Source of the DNA: Acidipropionibacterium acidipropionici | GTDB taxonomy: Bacteria; Actinomycetota; Actinomycetes; Propionibacteriales; Propionibacteriaceae | Length of the DNA stretch: 64,000 nt | NCBI RefSeq assembly: GCF_001441165.1 | Contig: NZ_CP013126.1 | Coordinates: 2,137,551 to 2,201,550 of the forward strand | Reading direction: 5' to 3' | Shown: piece by piece, positions 31,660 through 38,368 of the stretch | How the letters are laid out: each line of letters starts with the position of its first letter | Position numbering within the stretch: position 1 is the stretch's first letter | Notes under the pieces: generated by a model | Seen by the model: the letters and a program-made list of their open reading frames with translations, nothing else | What the model was told of the DNA's origin: nothing | Databases searched by the model: none | Program-made: the position numbers and the translations under genes

Positions 31660-32708
31660 CAGCCCTCCGTGATCTGGTCGGCGTCGGGCACCGCGTCCCC
31701 CGACAGGGATCCCAGCAGCCGGGCCGCTTCCTCGACGTCCTCGGCGGCCCCGGTGAGGGCCAGCGTGTAGTTGCCCAGGGCACCGCCGCGGACCTCGATG
31801 ACGCCGCCGTGGACGATGCGGTAGCCCACCCCGCCGCGCCGGCCGAGCTCGGCCAGCGCGGCACCGAAGGCTGCGGCGTCGACGCTGGTGACGTCGACCA
31901 GGGTGGCCTCCGGATTCTCCGTCCGCAGCCGGTCGAGCTCGCCGGCCCCGGGATGCTGGCCGATGATGGTGGCCAGGAATCGCCGGGTGGTCTCGGCGGC
32001 CGGGGCCGCGAAGATCTGGCGGGCCGGGCCGGACTCCACGAGCCGCCCGGACTCCAGCACGCTGACCCGGTCGGCGATCGAACGCACCACCTCCATCTCA
32101 TGGGTGATGACGATCACCGTCACCCCGAGCTCCTCATTGACCCTGCGAAGCAGGTCGAGGACACCGGCGGTGGTCTCGGGGTCGAGGGCCGACGTCGACT
32201 CGTCGGCCAGCAGGATGGTCGGGCGGGTGGCCAGCGCCCGGGCGATCCCGACCCGCTGCTTCTGGCCGCCCGACAACTGGTCCGGATGTGTCCAGGCCTT
32301 CTCGGTGAGGCCCACGAAGGACAGCAGCTCAGTGACCCGGGCCCGCTCATCGGCCTTCGACCACTTCGCGAGCTTCAACGGGTAGGCGACGTTGTCGTAG
32401 ATCGTCCGGGAGCCGAACAGATTGAACTGCTGGAAGATCATGCCGATGTCGGTGCGCAGCGGGCGCAGGGCCCGCTCGGGCAGCCCGGAGATGTCGGTTC
32501 CCTTGACCACCACGCGGCCCTCGGTGGGCCTTTCCAGCCCGTTGATGAGTCGCACGAGGGTGGACTTTCCGGCCCCCGACTGGCCGATCACCGCCGAGAT
32601 CTCACCGGCCTGGAAGTCCAGGCTGATGTCGTCGAGTGCGGTGACCGGCCCCGATCTGGTGGCGAAGACCTTCTTGACGTGGTCGAAGTGGATGATCGGA
32701 TCGCCCAT
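31659..32708 (-). CDS. metN: Methionine ABC transporter ATPase MetN
   Basis: A 349 aa ATPase of the MetNIQ importer. Walker A is GQSGAGKST (42-50), the signature LSGGQ is at 145-149, and Walker B ends in Glu170 (ILLADE). The C-terminal 90 residues form the NIL/C2 regulatory domain that in E. coli binds methionine and inhibits uptake. GFGA-type residues are diverged. AGGAG lies before ATG 32708, 14 bases after the metQ stop. Confidence 0.95.
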   Translation of the reverse strand: MGDPIIHFDHVKKVFATRSGPVTALDDISLDFQAGEISAVIGQSGAGKSTLVRLINGLERPTEGRVVVKGTDISGLPERALRPLRTDIGMIFQQFNLFGSRTIYDNVAYPLKLAKWSKADERARVTELLSFVGLTEKAWTHPDQLSGGQKQRVGIARALATRPTILLADESTSALDPETTAGVLDLLRRVNEELGVTVIVITHEMEVVRSIADRVSVLESGRLVESGPARQIFAAPAAETTRRFLATIIGQHPGAGELDRLRTENPEATLVDVTSVDAAAFGAALAELGRRGGVGYRIVHGGVIEVRGGALGNYTLALTGAAEDVEEAARLLGSLSGDAVPDADQITEG

Positions 32709-32722
32709 GGCTGCTCCTGTGG

Positions 32723-33688
32723 TCACTTGAGTTCGGCCTGCAGGTCCTCAAGTGCCTTCTGAAGATCCGCCTGCGACTTGCCGGTGACGACGTGCGCGGT
32801 GTTCCCGGACTCGGCGAGGACCGACTTGGTCACCTCAGGATCGTGCCAGATCTTGGCGACCTTCTTGTAGGTGGCGTTGTTCTTGTCCTTGGCGCGCGAG
32901 GCGAAGATGTTGATGTAGGGCTCCGCCTCCTTGCTGGACGGGTCGTCCTCGGCCAGGGCGGTGTCGGGGTCGATCTTCGCGTCCACCGCGAACCCGTTGT
33001 TGATCACCGAGGCGTCGACGCTTGGCAGCGCGGTGACCGTCTGGGAGGCGTCGACCGCGGTGACGGTGACCTTCGACTTCGCGGCGATGATGTCGGCCGG
33101 GGTGGACAGCGGGGAGCCGCCGTCCTTTAGGGTCACCAGACCGGACTTCTGGAGCAGCAGAAGGGCGCGGCCCTGGTTGGTGTCGTCATTGGGGATAGCC
33201 ACCTTGCCGCCCGCGGGAATCTCGCTGATCTTCTTGTGGGTCTTGGAGTAGATCGACAGGGGCACGATGTAGGTGGAGTCCAGGGGCACCAGATTGTCGT
33301 TGTTCTCGTGGTTGTAGTTGGCCAGGAAGAAGATGTGCTGGAAGTAGTTCAGGTCGATCTGGCCCTGGGACAGGGCGCGGTTCGGCTGGTTGTAGTCGCT
33401 GAAGTCGACCTTCTCGATCGTGATTCCCTGGGCGGCGGCCTTCTTGATGAAGATGGGCCAGAACTTCGCGCCCGCCTCGGTGGTGCCGATCTTCACCGTG
33501 ACCTTCTGCCCGGCCGCGGCCGAATCCGAGCCGGATCCGCGCTGGGTGGCCCACACGATGGCCCCCGCGATGAGGGCCACCACGACGACGATCGCCGTGA
33601 TGATGAGGCCCTTGTGCCCGCCTCCGGGCTTCTCGGGAAGGGCCGCGGGCTCACCCGAGGGGGCGGACTGGTTGTCTGATGTGCTCAT
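32723..33688 (-). CDS. metQ: MetQ/NlpA substrate-binding protein with a transmembrane anchor
   Basis: A 321 aa binding protein of the methionine importer. The mature part begins KVTVKIGTTEAGAKFW and keeps the family's NYFQHIFFL and VAIPNDDTNQGRALLLLQ blocks. MetQ proteins are usually lipoproteins, but there is no Cys lipobox here. Instead a 26-residue polar head is followed by a single hydrophobic helix at 27-48, so it seems held by a transmembrane anchor. AGGAGA precedes the ATG. First structural gene of metQNI, 160 bases after the leader peptide. Confidence 0.92.
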   Translation of the reverse strand: MSTSDNQSAPSGEPAALPEKPGGGHKGLIITAIVVVVALIAGAIVWATQRGSGSDSAAAGQKVTVKIGTTEAGAKFWPIFIKKAAAQGITIEKVDFSDYNQPNRALSQGQIDLNYFQHIFFLANYNHENNDNLVPLDSTYIVPLSIYSKTHKKISEIPAGGKVAIPNDDTNQGRALLLLQKSGLVTLKDGGSPLSTPADIIAAKSKVTVTAVDASQTVTALPSVDASVINNGFAVDAKIDPDTALAEDDPSSKEAEPYINIFASRAKDKNNATYKKVAKIWHDPEVTKSVLAESGNTAHVVTGKSQADLQKALEDLQAELK

Positions 33689-33764
33689 GAGGATCTCCTG
33701 GACATGCGTGATGCCGGGGCGCCGGCGTGGATGTGGATGGGGCCACGGACGGTCGGATGCGCGG

Positions 33765-33784
33765 GACCCGTGTCGTCACGGGTC
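33765..33784 (-). promoter_or_regulatory. Hairpin in the metQ leader
   Basis: A perfect 8-bp stem (GACCCGTG / CACGGGTC) with a 4-base loop, between the leader peptide and metQ. It could act as a terminator or anti-anti structure in an attenuation scheme, although no U-run follows. Confidence 0.5.
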
Positions 33785-33827
33785 GCGAGACGTCTGCGAG
33801 GACGGACCGACCGGTCATGGCGGTGGT

Positions 33828-33856
33828 CCTGCTGGGCGTGGAGCCTGATCAGCAGG
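33828..33856 (-). promoter_or_regulatory. Hairpin across the leader-peptide stop codon
   Basis: CCTGCTG at the very end of the leader ORF (covering its last Cys codon and stop) pairs perfectly with CAGCAGG 15 bases downstream. A ribosome paused on the preceding Met/Cys codons or finishing translation would decide whether this stem forms. Confidence 0.55.
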
Positions 33857-33950
33857 TGCCGGGCATTCGGCAACACATGGCGTCGCAACGGCACATCATC
33901 ATCGACGCACGCCGGTCGGCGTGGGCGCGATGAATGGTGGCGGTCGCCAT
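33849..33950 (-). CDS. Met/Cys-rich leader peptide upstream of metQNI
   Basis: A 33-residue ORF with its own AGGAGA ribosome binding site 7 bases before ATG 33950. The first half is ordinary (MATATIHRAHADRRAS). The last 17 residues are MMMCRCDAMCCRMPGTC: five Met and five Cys. Runs of this kind are not expected in a high-GC genome, where both are rare. Leader peptides loaded with the codons of the regulated amino acid control attenuation in trp, his and leu operons, and Cys-rich leaders of this type are described in mycobacteria. A regulatory role here is inferred from content, position and the overlapping hairpin. Confidence 0.7.
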   Translation of the reverse strand: MATATIHRAHADRRASMMMCRCDAMCCRMPGTC

Positions 33951-34069
33951 GGTGAATCTCCTGCGTTCATGTGCCCCTGGGGCACCTCCGGGGGTGACCG
34001 GATCATGCTGCCGGGGCGATGCCCATGATGATCCGCGGACCGAGCACTGACACTCGATCTCACAACCCG
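33951..34069 (-). promoter_or_regulatory. Structured RNA leader before the metQ leader peptide
   Basis: About 120 transcribed bases. Two stems are clear on the minus strand: GGATCAT pairs with ATGATCC and encloses a GGGC-ATC-GCCC hairpin, and GTGCCCC pairs with GGGGCAC immediately before the ribosome binding site. I do not recognise a known SAM or other riboswitch consensus. Confidence 0.35.
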
Positions 34070-34075
34070 GACGTC

Positions 34076-34105
34076 AGCGTAGAGGTGAGCGTGCGACGCT
34101 GTCAA
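34076..34105 (-). promoter_or_regulatory. metQNI promoter whose -35 box lies at the IS tip
   Basis: On the minus strand TTGACA (34100-34105), an 18-base spacer and TACGCT (34076-34081). The perfect -35 box is the outward reading of the first six bases (TGTCAA) of the predicted left end of the insertion sequence. Confidence 0.7.
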
Positions 34106-34116
34106 TATTTCGACGA

Positions 34117-34170
34117 GACTCACGTAAAAGGTCCGGATGCGGCAGCACGTGCCTCAGATGAGGATGTCCG
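34117..34170. repeat. Left end of the IS: two binding-site-like motifs
   Basis: Motifs at 34117-34137 and 34150-34170, in inverse orientation to those at the right end, separated by about 12 bases. Confidence 0.7.
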
Positions 34171-34195
34171 CGTACTGACGGTGTAGGCCCGGGCC

Positions 34196-35413
34196 ATGGA
34201 TCGGGAGCTGTCGATGGCCGCACGCCGTGAGATCACCAAGAAGTACGCCCACCAGTACCGGGCCGCATCGAAGAAGGACAAGTCGGTGCTGCTGGACTCC
34301 CTGACCGCCACCACAGGCTGGACCCGTGACCACGCCCGCCGCGCGATCCGGGCAGCCCTGACGCGGAAAGGTGCCGCGTCCCAGCAGAAGCGCCGGCCCC
34401 GGCCCCGCAAGTACTCCTACGACGCCGTGAAGGTCCTCCAGCACGTGTGGAGCGTGACGGGTCAGCCCTCCGGGAAGTACCTGGCCCCCGTGATGGACGA
34501 CACCCTGAACAGGCTGGAACGCTTCAAGGAGTTCGGGAAAGTCACCCGCCGGGCCACCCCCGCGGTGCTGACCGAACTGCGCTCCATGTCGGCGGCCACC
34601 ATCGACAGGTACCTGAAACCCTTCAAGGACGCCGCCTACCCGGCCGCCGGCCTGTCAGCCACCCGACCCGCCCCTCACATCCTGCGTGCCGCGGTGCCGC
34701 TGCGCACCAGCCTGGACGGGCCGATCACCGATCCCGGGCTGGTAGAGGTCGACACCGTGGCCCACTGCGGCCACACCCTGGTCGGGGAATTCCTGTGGAC
34801 CTTGTCGGCCACCCTGCCCGTCTCCGGCTACACGGTCCTGACCACGGTCAAGAACAAGGCATTCGTCCACATCGGGGCCGGCATGGACCGGATCGTCGAC
34901 CAGATGCCCGTGCCCGTGGCGGAGGTCCACGTCGACAACGGGTCGGAGTTCATCAACTGGGGCCTCATCGACTGGGCGAAGGGCCACGACATCGCGATGT
35001 CCCGCTCGCGGCCCTACAAGAAGAACGACAACGCCCACGTCGAGCAGCGCAACGGCGACTGGGTCCGCCGCCACGCCTTCAGATACCGCTACGAGACCGC
35101 AACCGAGCTTCAGCTGCTCAACCAGTTGTGGCCCCTGGTGATGGCCCGCAAGAACCACCTACTGCCCTGCGTCAAGGCCATCGGCTGGACCACCACCTCC
35201 GCGGGGCGCAAGAAGCGGGTCTACGACAAGCCCAAGACCCCTTACCAGCGGCTGGTCGACTCCGGTGTCCTGGACCCCGCCACACGGGCCCGCCTGGCAG
35301 CCGAGCACGACAGGCTCAACCCCGCCGATCTGGCCCGGCGGATCACCGACATCCAGAACCAGCTCATCCGCCTAGCCGAACGTCGCACCCAGACCGACCA
35401 ACCCGCCGCCTGA
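34196..35413 (+). CDS. DDE transposase with integrase (rve) core
   Basis: A 405 aa transposase. An N-terminal helix-turn-helix-like region (TTGWTRDHARRAIRAAL) precedes the rve catalytic core, with the three acidic residues visible: Asp186 in VEVDTVAH, Asp247 in HVDNGSEF and Glu283 in HVEQRNG, a D-61-D-35-E arrangement. The conserved YKKNDNAHVEQRNGDWVRR block is common to a family of actinobacterial integrase-like transposases. The gene appears complete, so the element may still be active. It is transcribed away from metQ. TAGGCC lies a few bases before the ATG. Confidence 0.92.
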   Translation: MDRELSMAARREITKKYAHQYRAASKKDKSVLLDSLTATTGWTRDHARRAIRAALTRKGAASQQKRRPRPRKYSYDAVKVLQHVWSVTGQPSGKYLAPVMDDTLNRLERFKEFGKVTRRATPAVLTELRSMSAATIDRYLKPFKDAAYPAAGLSATRPAPHILRAAVPLRTSLDGPITDPGLVEVDTVAHCGHTLVGEFLWTLSATLPVSGYTVLTTVKNKAFVHIGAGMDRIVDQMPVPVAEVHVDNGSEFINWGLIDWAKGHDIAMSRSRPYKKNDNAHVEQRNGDWVRRHAFRYRYETATELQLLNQLWPLVMARKNHLLPCVKAIGWTTTSAGRKKRVYDKPKTPYQRLVDSGVLDPATRARLAAEHDRLNPADLARRITDIQNQLIRLAERRTQTDQPAA

Positions 35414-35423
35414 CTCATCTCCA

Positions 35424-35481
35424 TCCGGACATTTCAGCTGAGGCAAGCGCTGCGCTCATCCGGACATCTTGACATGAGGCA
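35424..35481. repeat. Right end of the IS: two binding-site-like motifs
   Basis: Two copies of TCCGGACAT followed by a TGAGGCA block at 35424-35445 and 35459-35481, the mirror of the left end. Confidence 0.75.
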
Positions 35482-35495
35482 AGACGTATTTTCAA

Positions 35496-35713
35496 CAGGG
35501 GGGACGACCCCCCTGCGCTCGCGCAGGCGCTCGCTGACCCCTCGTGGCGGTCCGCCCCGCTTGAGGCGGGTCGGCGTCGCGGGCCGGGCGCAGCGGGTGG
35601 GCACTGTGACCGGGCTCGGGGGCTCGCTGACCCCTCGAGCGGAGGTATGCGCTTGAGGTGGCTCGGCGTCGCGGGCCGGGCGCAGCGGGCCGGCACTTCG
35701 TCCGCGTCCGTCA
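35496..35713 (+). repeat. Dispersed GC-rich repeat B, copy 3, internally duplicated
   Basis: Starts with the CAGGGGGG-ACGA-CCCCCCTG hairpin (35496-35515) and GCGCTCGCGCAGGCGCTCGCT. It then holds two direct units of about 93 bp starting at 35529 and 35622. Both contain GCTCGCTGACCCCTCG and TCGGCGTCGCGGGCCGGGCG. It lies directly against the IS right end and fills the gap to pcrA. Confidence 0.75.
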
Positions 35714-35755
35714 CACCCGTCCGGGTCGGTGGTGGGCCGTAGGCTTGGGGACGCC

Positions 35756-38284
35756 ATGAGTGACGTCACACCAGATCTGTTCTCCTTCTTCGCCTCCGCC
35801 CCGCGAAAAGAGTCCCCGCGCAACGGCACGGGGACCGACAGCGCCCCCCGCGCCGGCGCCCCGGACCCTGCACGGCGTCCCGCCAGCGAGGAGGAGTTGC
35901 TGGCGGGCCTCAACGGACCCCAGCGCGAGGCCGTCCTGCACGCCGGATCGCCGGTGCTCGTGGTCGCCGGGGCCGGATCGGGCAAGACCCGGGTGCTCAC
36001 CCGCCGGATCGCCCATCTCGTCCAGGTGCGAGGGGTCCATCCCGGCTCGATTCTGGCGATCACCTTCACCAACAAGGCTGCCGCGGAGATGAAGACCAGG
36101 GTGGTCGAACTGGTGGGGAACAGGGCCCGACCCATGTGGGTGTCGACCTTCCATTCCGCCGCCGTCCGCATGCTGCGCTCCGATATCGACCGGCTGGGGA
36201 TGTCGCGCAATTTCTCGATCTACGACGACACCGACGCGAAGAGACTCATCACCCTTGTCACCCGCGACGCCAGTCTGGATCCGAAGAAATTCCAGCCCCG
36301 GGCAGTCATGAACTGGATCTCCAACCAGAAGAACGACCTCATCGATCCGGCGGCGGCCAAGGAGGCCGCCGAGAGCGGGAACGACCGCACCTTCGCCGAG
36401 CTCTACGGCGAGTACCAGAGGCGACTGCGGGCCGCCAACGCTCTGGACTTCGACGACCTCATCATGTCGGTGGTCACCCTCCTGAGAACCTGCCCGGACG
36501 TGCGGGAGCAGTACCGGCGGCGGTTCCGCCATGTGCTCGTCGACGAGTACCAGGACACCAACGCCGCCCAGTACGAGTTCATCCGGGCCCTGTGCGGGCG
36601 TGAGCCCGCCGCTGAGAGCACTGCCGGGCGTGAGCCCGCCGCTGGGACCACCGACGGGAGTGAGCCCACCGCCCCGGAGTCGGTGGTGAGCATCGATCCG
36701 CCCGAGCTCATGGTGGTGGGCGACTCCGACCAGTCGATCTACGCGTTCCGCGGCGCCACGATCCGCAACATTCTCAGTTTCGACACCGATTTCCCGGGCG
36801 CCAGAACCATCCTCCTGGAGCAGAATTATCGCTCCACCCAGACGATTCTCACGGCTGCCAACAGTCTCATCAAGGCCAATCCCGACCGGCCCGCGAAGAA
36901 TCTGTGGACCGACGCCGGAGACGGCGAGAAGATCGTCGGTTATGTCGCCGACACCGAGCACGATGAGGCCGCCTGGGTGGCCCGGAGAATCGACTCCCTG
37001 GTGGATGCCGGCACCACCTCCTACGGCGACGTCGCGGTCTTCTACCGCACCAACGCGCAGTCCCGGCCCTTCGAGGACGTGTTCATCCGCACCGGTCTGC
37101 CGTACCGGGTGGTCGGCGGGGTCCGCTTCTACGAACGCCGCGAGGTGCGCGACGCAGTCGCCTATCTGAGGGCCATCGCCAATCCTGCCGACGACGTCTC
37201 GGTGCGCAGAATCCTCAACGTCCCCAAGCGTGGGATCGGGGCCCGGGCCGAGGCCTCGCTGGAGGTCTTCGCGACCACCCGGCGGATCCCCTTCTCCCAG
37301 GCCGTCGACCGGGTCGGGGAGGTCGATGGGATGGCCACCCGGTCGGCCAACCAGATCCGATCCTTCGGCGAGCTCATGGCCAGGCACCGCGCCATGGTGG
37401 AGGCCGGGGCCCGGGCCGATGAGATTCTGGACTCCATCCTCAAGAGCTCCGGCTACATCGCCGAACTGGAGAACTCCAAGGATCCCCAGGACGAGACGCG
37501 TCTGGAGAACCTCGTGGAGCTGGTGTCGGTGGCCCAGGAGTTCGTGGCACGCGCCCACACCATCGACCTGACAGGGGATGAGGAGGAGGACGCCGGGATA
37601 GTGGAGGGCGACGACTCGCTGCCCGCCTTCCTCGAGCAGATCGCTCTGGTCGCCGACTCCGACTCCATCCCCGAGGAGGGGGACGGCGTCGTCACGCTGA
37701 TGACCCTGCACACCGCCAAGGGTCTGGAATTCGACACCGTCTTCGTCACCGGCTTCGAGGACGGCGTCTTCCCCCACGCCCGGTCTCTCGGCGACTCCAC
37801 CGAACTGGCGGAGGAACGGCGTCTGGCCTATGTGGGCCTCACTCGCGCCCGCAAGCGCCTGCTGCTGTCGCGCGCAGTGGTGCGCACCATGTGGGGAAAA
37901 CCCCAGTACAACCCGCCCAGCCGGTTCATCGATGAGATCCCGGCGCGCCTGGTCACCTGGGAGCGGCTGGCCGAGGCCTCCCCGGGCTGGGACTGGAAGT
38001 CCCAGGAGCGCAGCGGTTCGGCGAGGCAGAGCCTGTCCGACGACGGGCCCTCCTTCGGTCAGGGCTCCGGGCGGGCCTTCGGATCGGGCAGGGGCCCGAG
38101 CCATGCTCCGAAGAGTCCCGTGCTCTCACTGGCCCCCGGCGACAAGGTGCTGCACACCACTTTCGGGCTGGGCACCGTGCTGGCCACCCGCGGCTCCGGC
38201 CCGAACACCAACGTCGACGTCGACTTCGGATCGGTCGGCACCAAGCGCCTGGCCCTCAAATTCGCGCCCCTGGAGAAGCTCTGA
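35756..38284 (+). CDS. pcrA: ATP-dependent DNA helicase PcrA/UvrD family
   Basis: An 842 aa superfamily 1A helicase for repair and replication-fork clearing. Walker A GAGSGKT is at 72-78, DEYQD at 263-267, then the GDSDQSIYAFRGA motif III and the late LMTLHTAKGLEFDTVF and RRLAYVGLTRARKRL motifs. A C-terminal Tudor-like segment (GDKVLHTTFGLGTVLATRG) is known to bind RNA polymerase in PcrA. Between motifs II and III an extra loop (about residues 280-310) is made of three 10-residue repeats GREPAAxxTx. The ATG is 10 bases after TAGGCT. Confidence 0.95.
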   Translation: MSDVTPDLFSFFASAPRKESPRNGTGTDSAPRAGAPDPARRPASEEELLAGLNGPQREAVLHAGSPVLVVAGAGSGKTRVLTRRIAHLVQVRGVHPGSILAITFTNKAAAEMKTRVVELVGNRARPMWVSTFHSAAVRMLRSDIDRLGMSRNFSIYDDTDAKRLITLVTRDASLDPKKFQPRAVMNWISNQKNDLIDPAAAKEAAESGNDRTFAELYGEYQRRLRAANALDFDDLIMSVVTLLRTCPDVREQYRRRFRHVLVDEYQDTNAAQYEFIRALCGREPAAESTAGREPAAGTTDGSEPTAPESVVSIDPPELMVVGDSDQSIYAFRGATIRNILSFDTDFPGARTILLEQNYRSTQTILTAANSLIKANPDRPAKNLWTDAGDGEKIVGYVADTEHDEAAWVARRIDSLVDAGTTSYGDVAVFYRTNAQSRPFEDVFIRTGLPYRVVGGVRFYERREVRDAVAYLRAIANPADDVSVRRILNVPKRGIGARAEASLEVFATTRRIPFSQAVDRVGEVDGMATRSANQIRSFGELMARHRAMVEAGARADEILDSILKSSGYIAELENSKDPQDETRLENLVELVSVAQEFVARAHTIDLTGDEEEDAGIVEGDDSLPAFLEQIALVADSDSIPEEGDGVVTLMTLHTAKGLEFDTVFVTGFEDGVFPHARSLGDSTELAEERRLAYVGLTRARKRLLLSRAVVRTMWGKPQYNPPSRFIDEIPARLVTWERLAEASPGWDWKSQERSGSARQSLSDDGPSFGQGSGRAFGSGRGPSHAPKSPVLSLAPGDKVLHTTFGLGTVLATRGSGPNTNVDVDFGSVGTKRLALKFAPLEKL
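36595..36684 (+). repeat. Three tandem 30-bp units inside pcrA
   Basis: Units at 36595, 36625 and 36655 encode REPAAESTAG, REPAAGTTDG and SEPTAPESVV-like decapeptides. The first two share their first 20 bases. They expand a surface loop between helicase motifs II and III. Confidence 0.9.
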
Positions 38285-38317
38285 CCTGAGGAGCTCTGAT
38301 CAGCCGGCGGACATGAC

Positions 38318-38356
38318 GAGGCCCTCCGTGCCCGTGACGGGTTGGCGGAGGGCCTC
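38318..38356. terminator. Bidirectional terminator between pcrA and the M23 peptidase gene
   Basis: A perfect 11-bp stem GAGGCCCTCCG / CGGAGGGCCTC with an inner CCCGTGACGGG hairpin, between convergent genes. Confidence 0.85.
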
Positions 38357-38368
38357 AGCTCGTGGGGG

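Larger units (their letters stand above)
34100..35497 (+). mobile_element. Insertion sequence, about 1.4 kb, with bipartite inverted ends
   Basis: One transposase gene is bounded by related ends. The left tip TGTCAATATT and the reverse complement of the right end, TGTTGAAAAT, both begin with TGT. Each end carries two copies of a motif like TCCGGACAT...TGAGGCA (left 34117-34137 and 34150-34170; right 35424-35445 and 35459-35481) in inverted orientation, likely transposase-binding sites. No target duplication is visible. TGT...ACA termini fit IS481- and IS1202-like groups, but the family is not firmly assigned. Confidence 0.8.

Noticed and set aside
33951-34069. SAM riboswitch upstream of metQ
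   Set aside because: Position and gene would fit, but I cannot match the conserved cores of SAM-I, SAM-II or SAM-IV. Reported only as a structured leader.
33689-34099. Small plus-strand ORFs opposite the metQ leader (33704-33955, 33727-33933)
   Set aside because: Arg/Trp-rich shadows without ribosome binding sites. The minus-strand Met/Cys ORF has one and better content.
35711-38104. 797-codon frame antisense to pcrA, and similar frames opposite guaB/guaB3, guaA, metNQ and icd
   Set aside because: All are Gly/Asp/His/Leu-rich shadows of real genes on the other strand.
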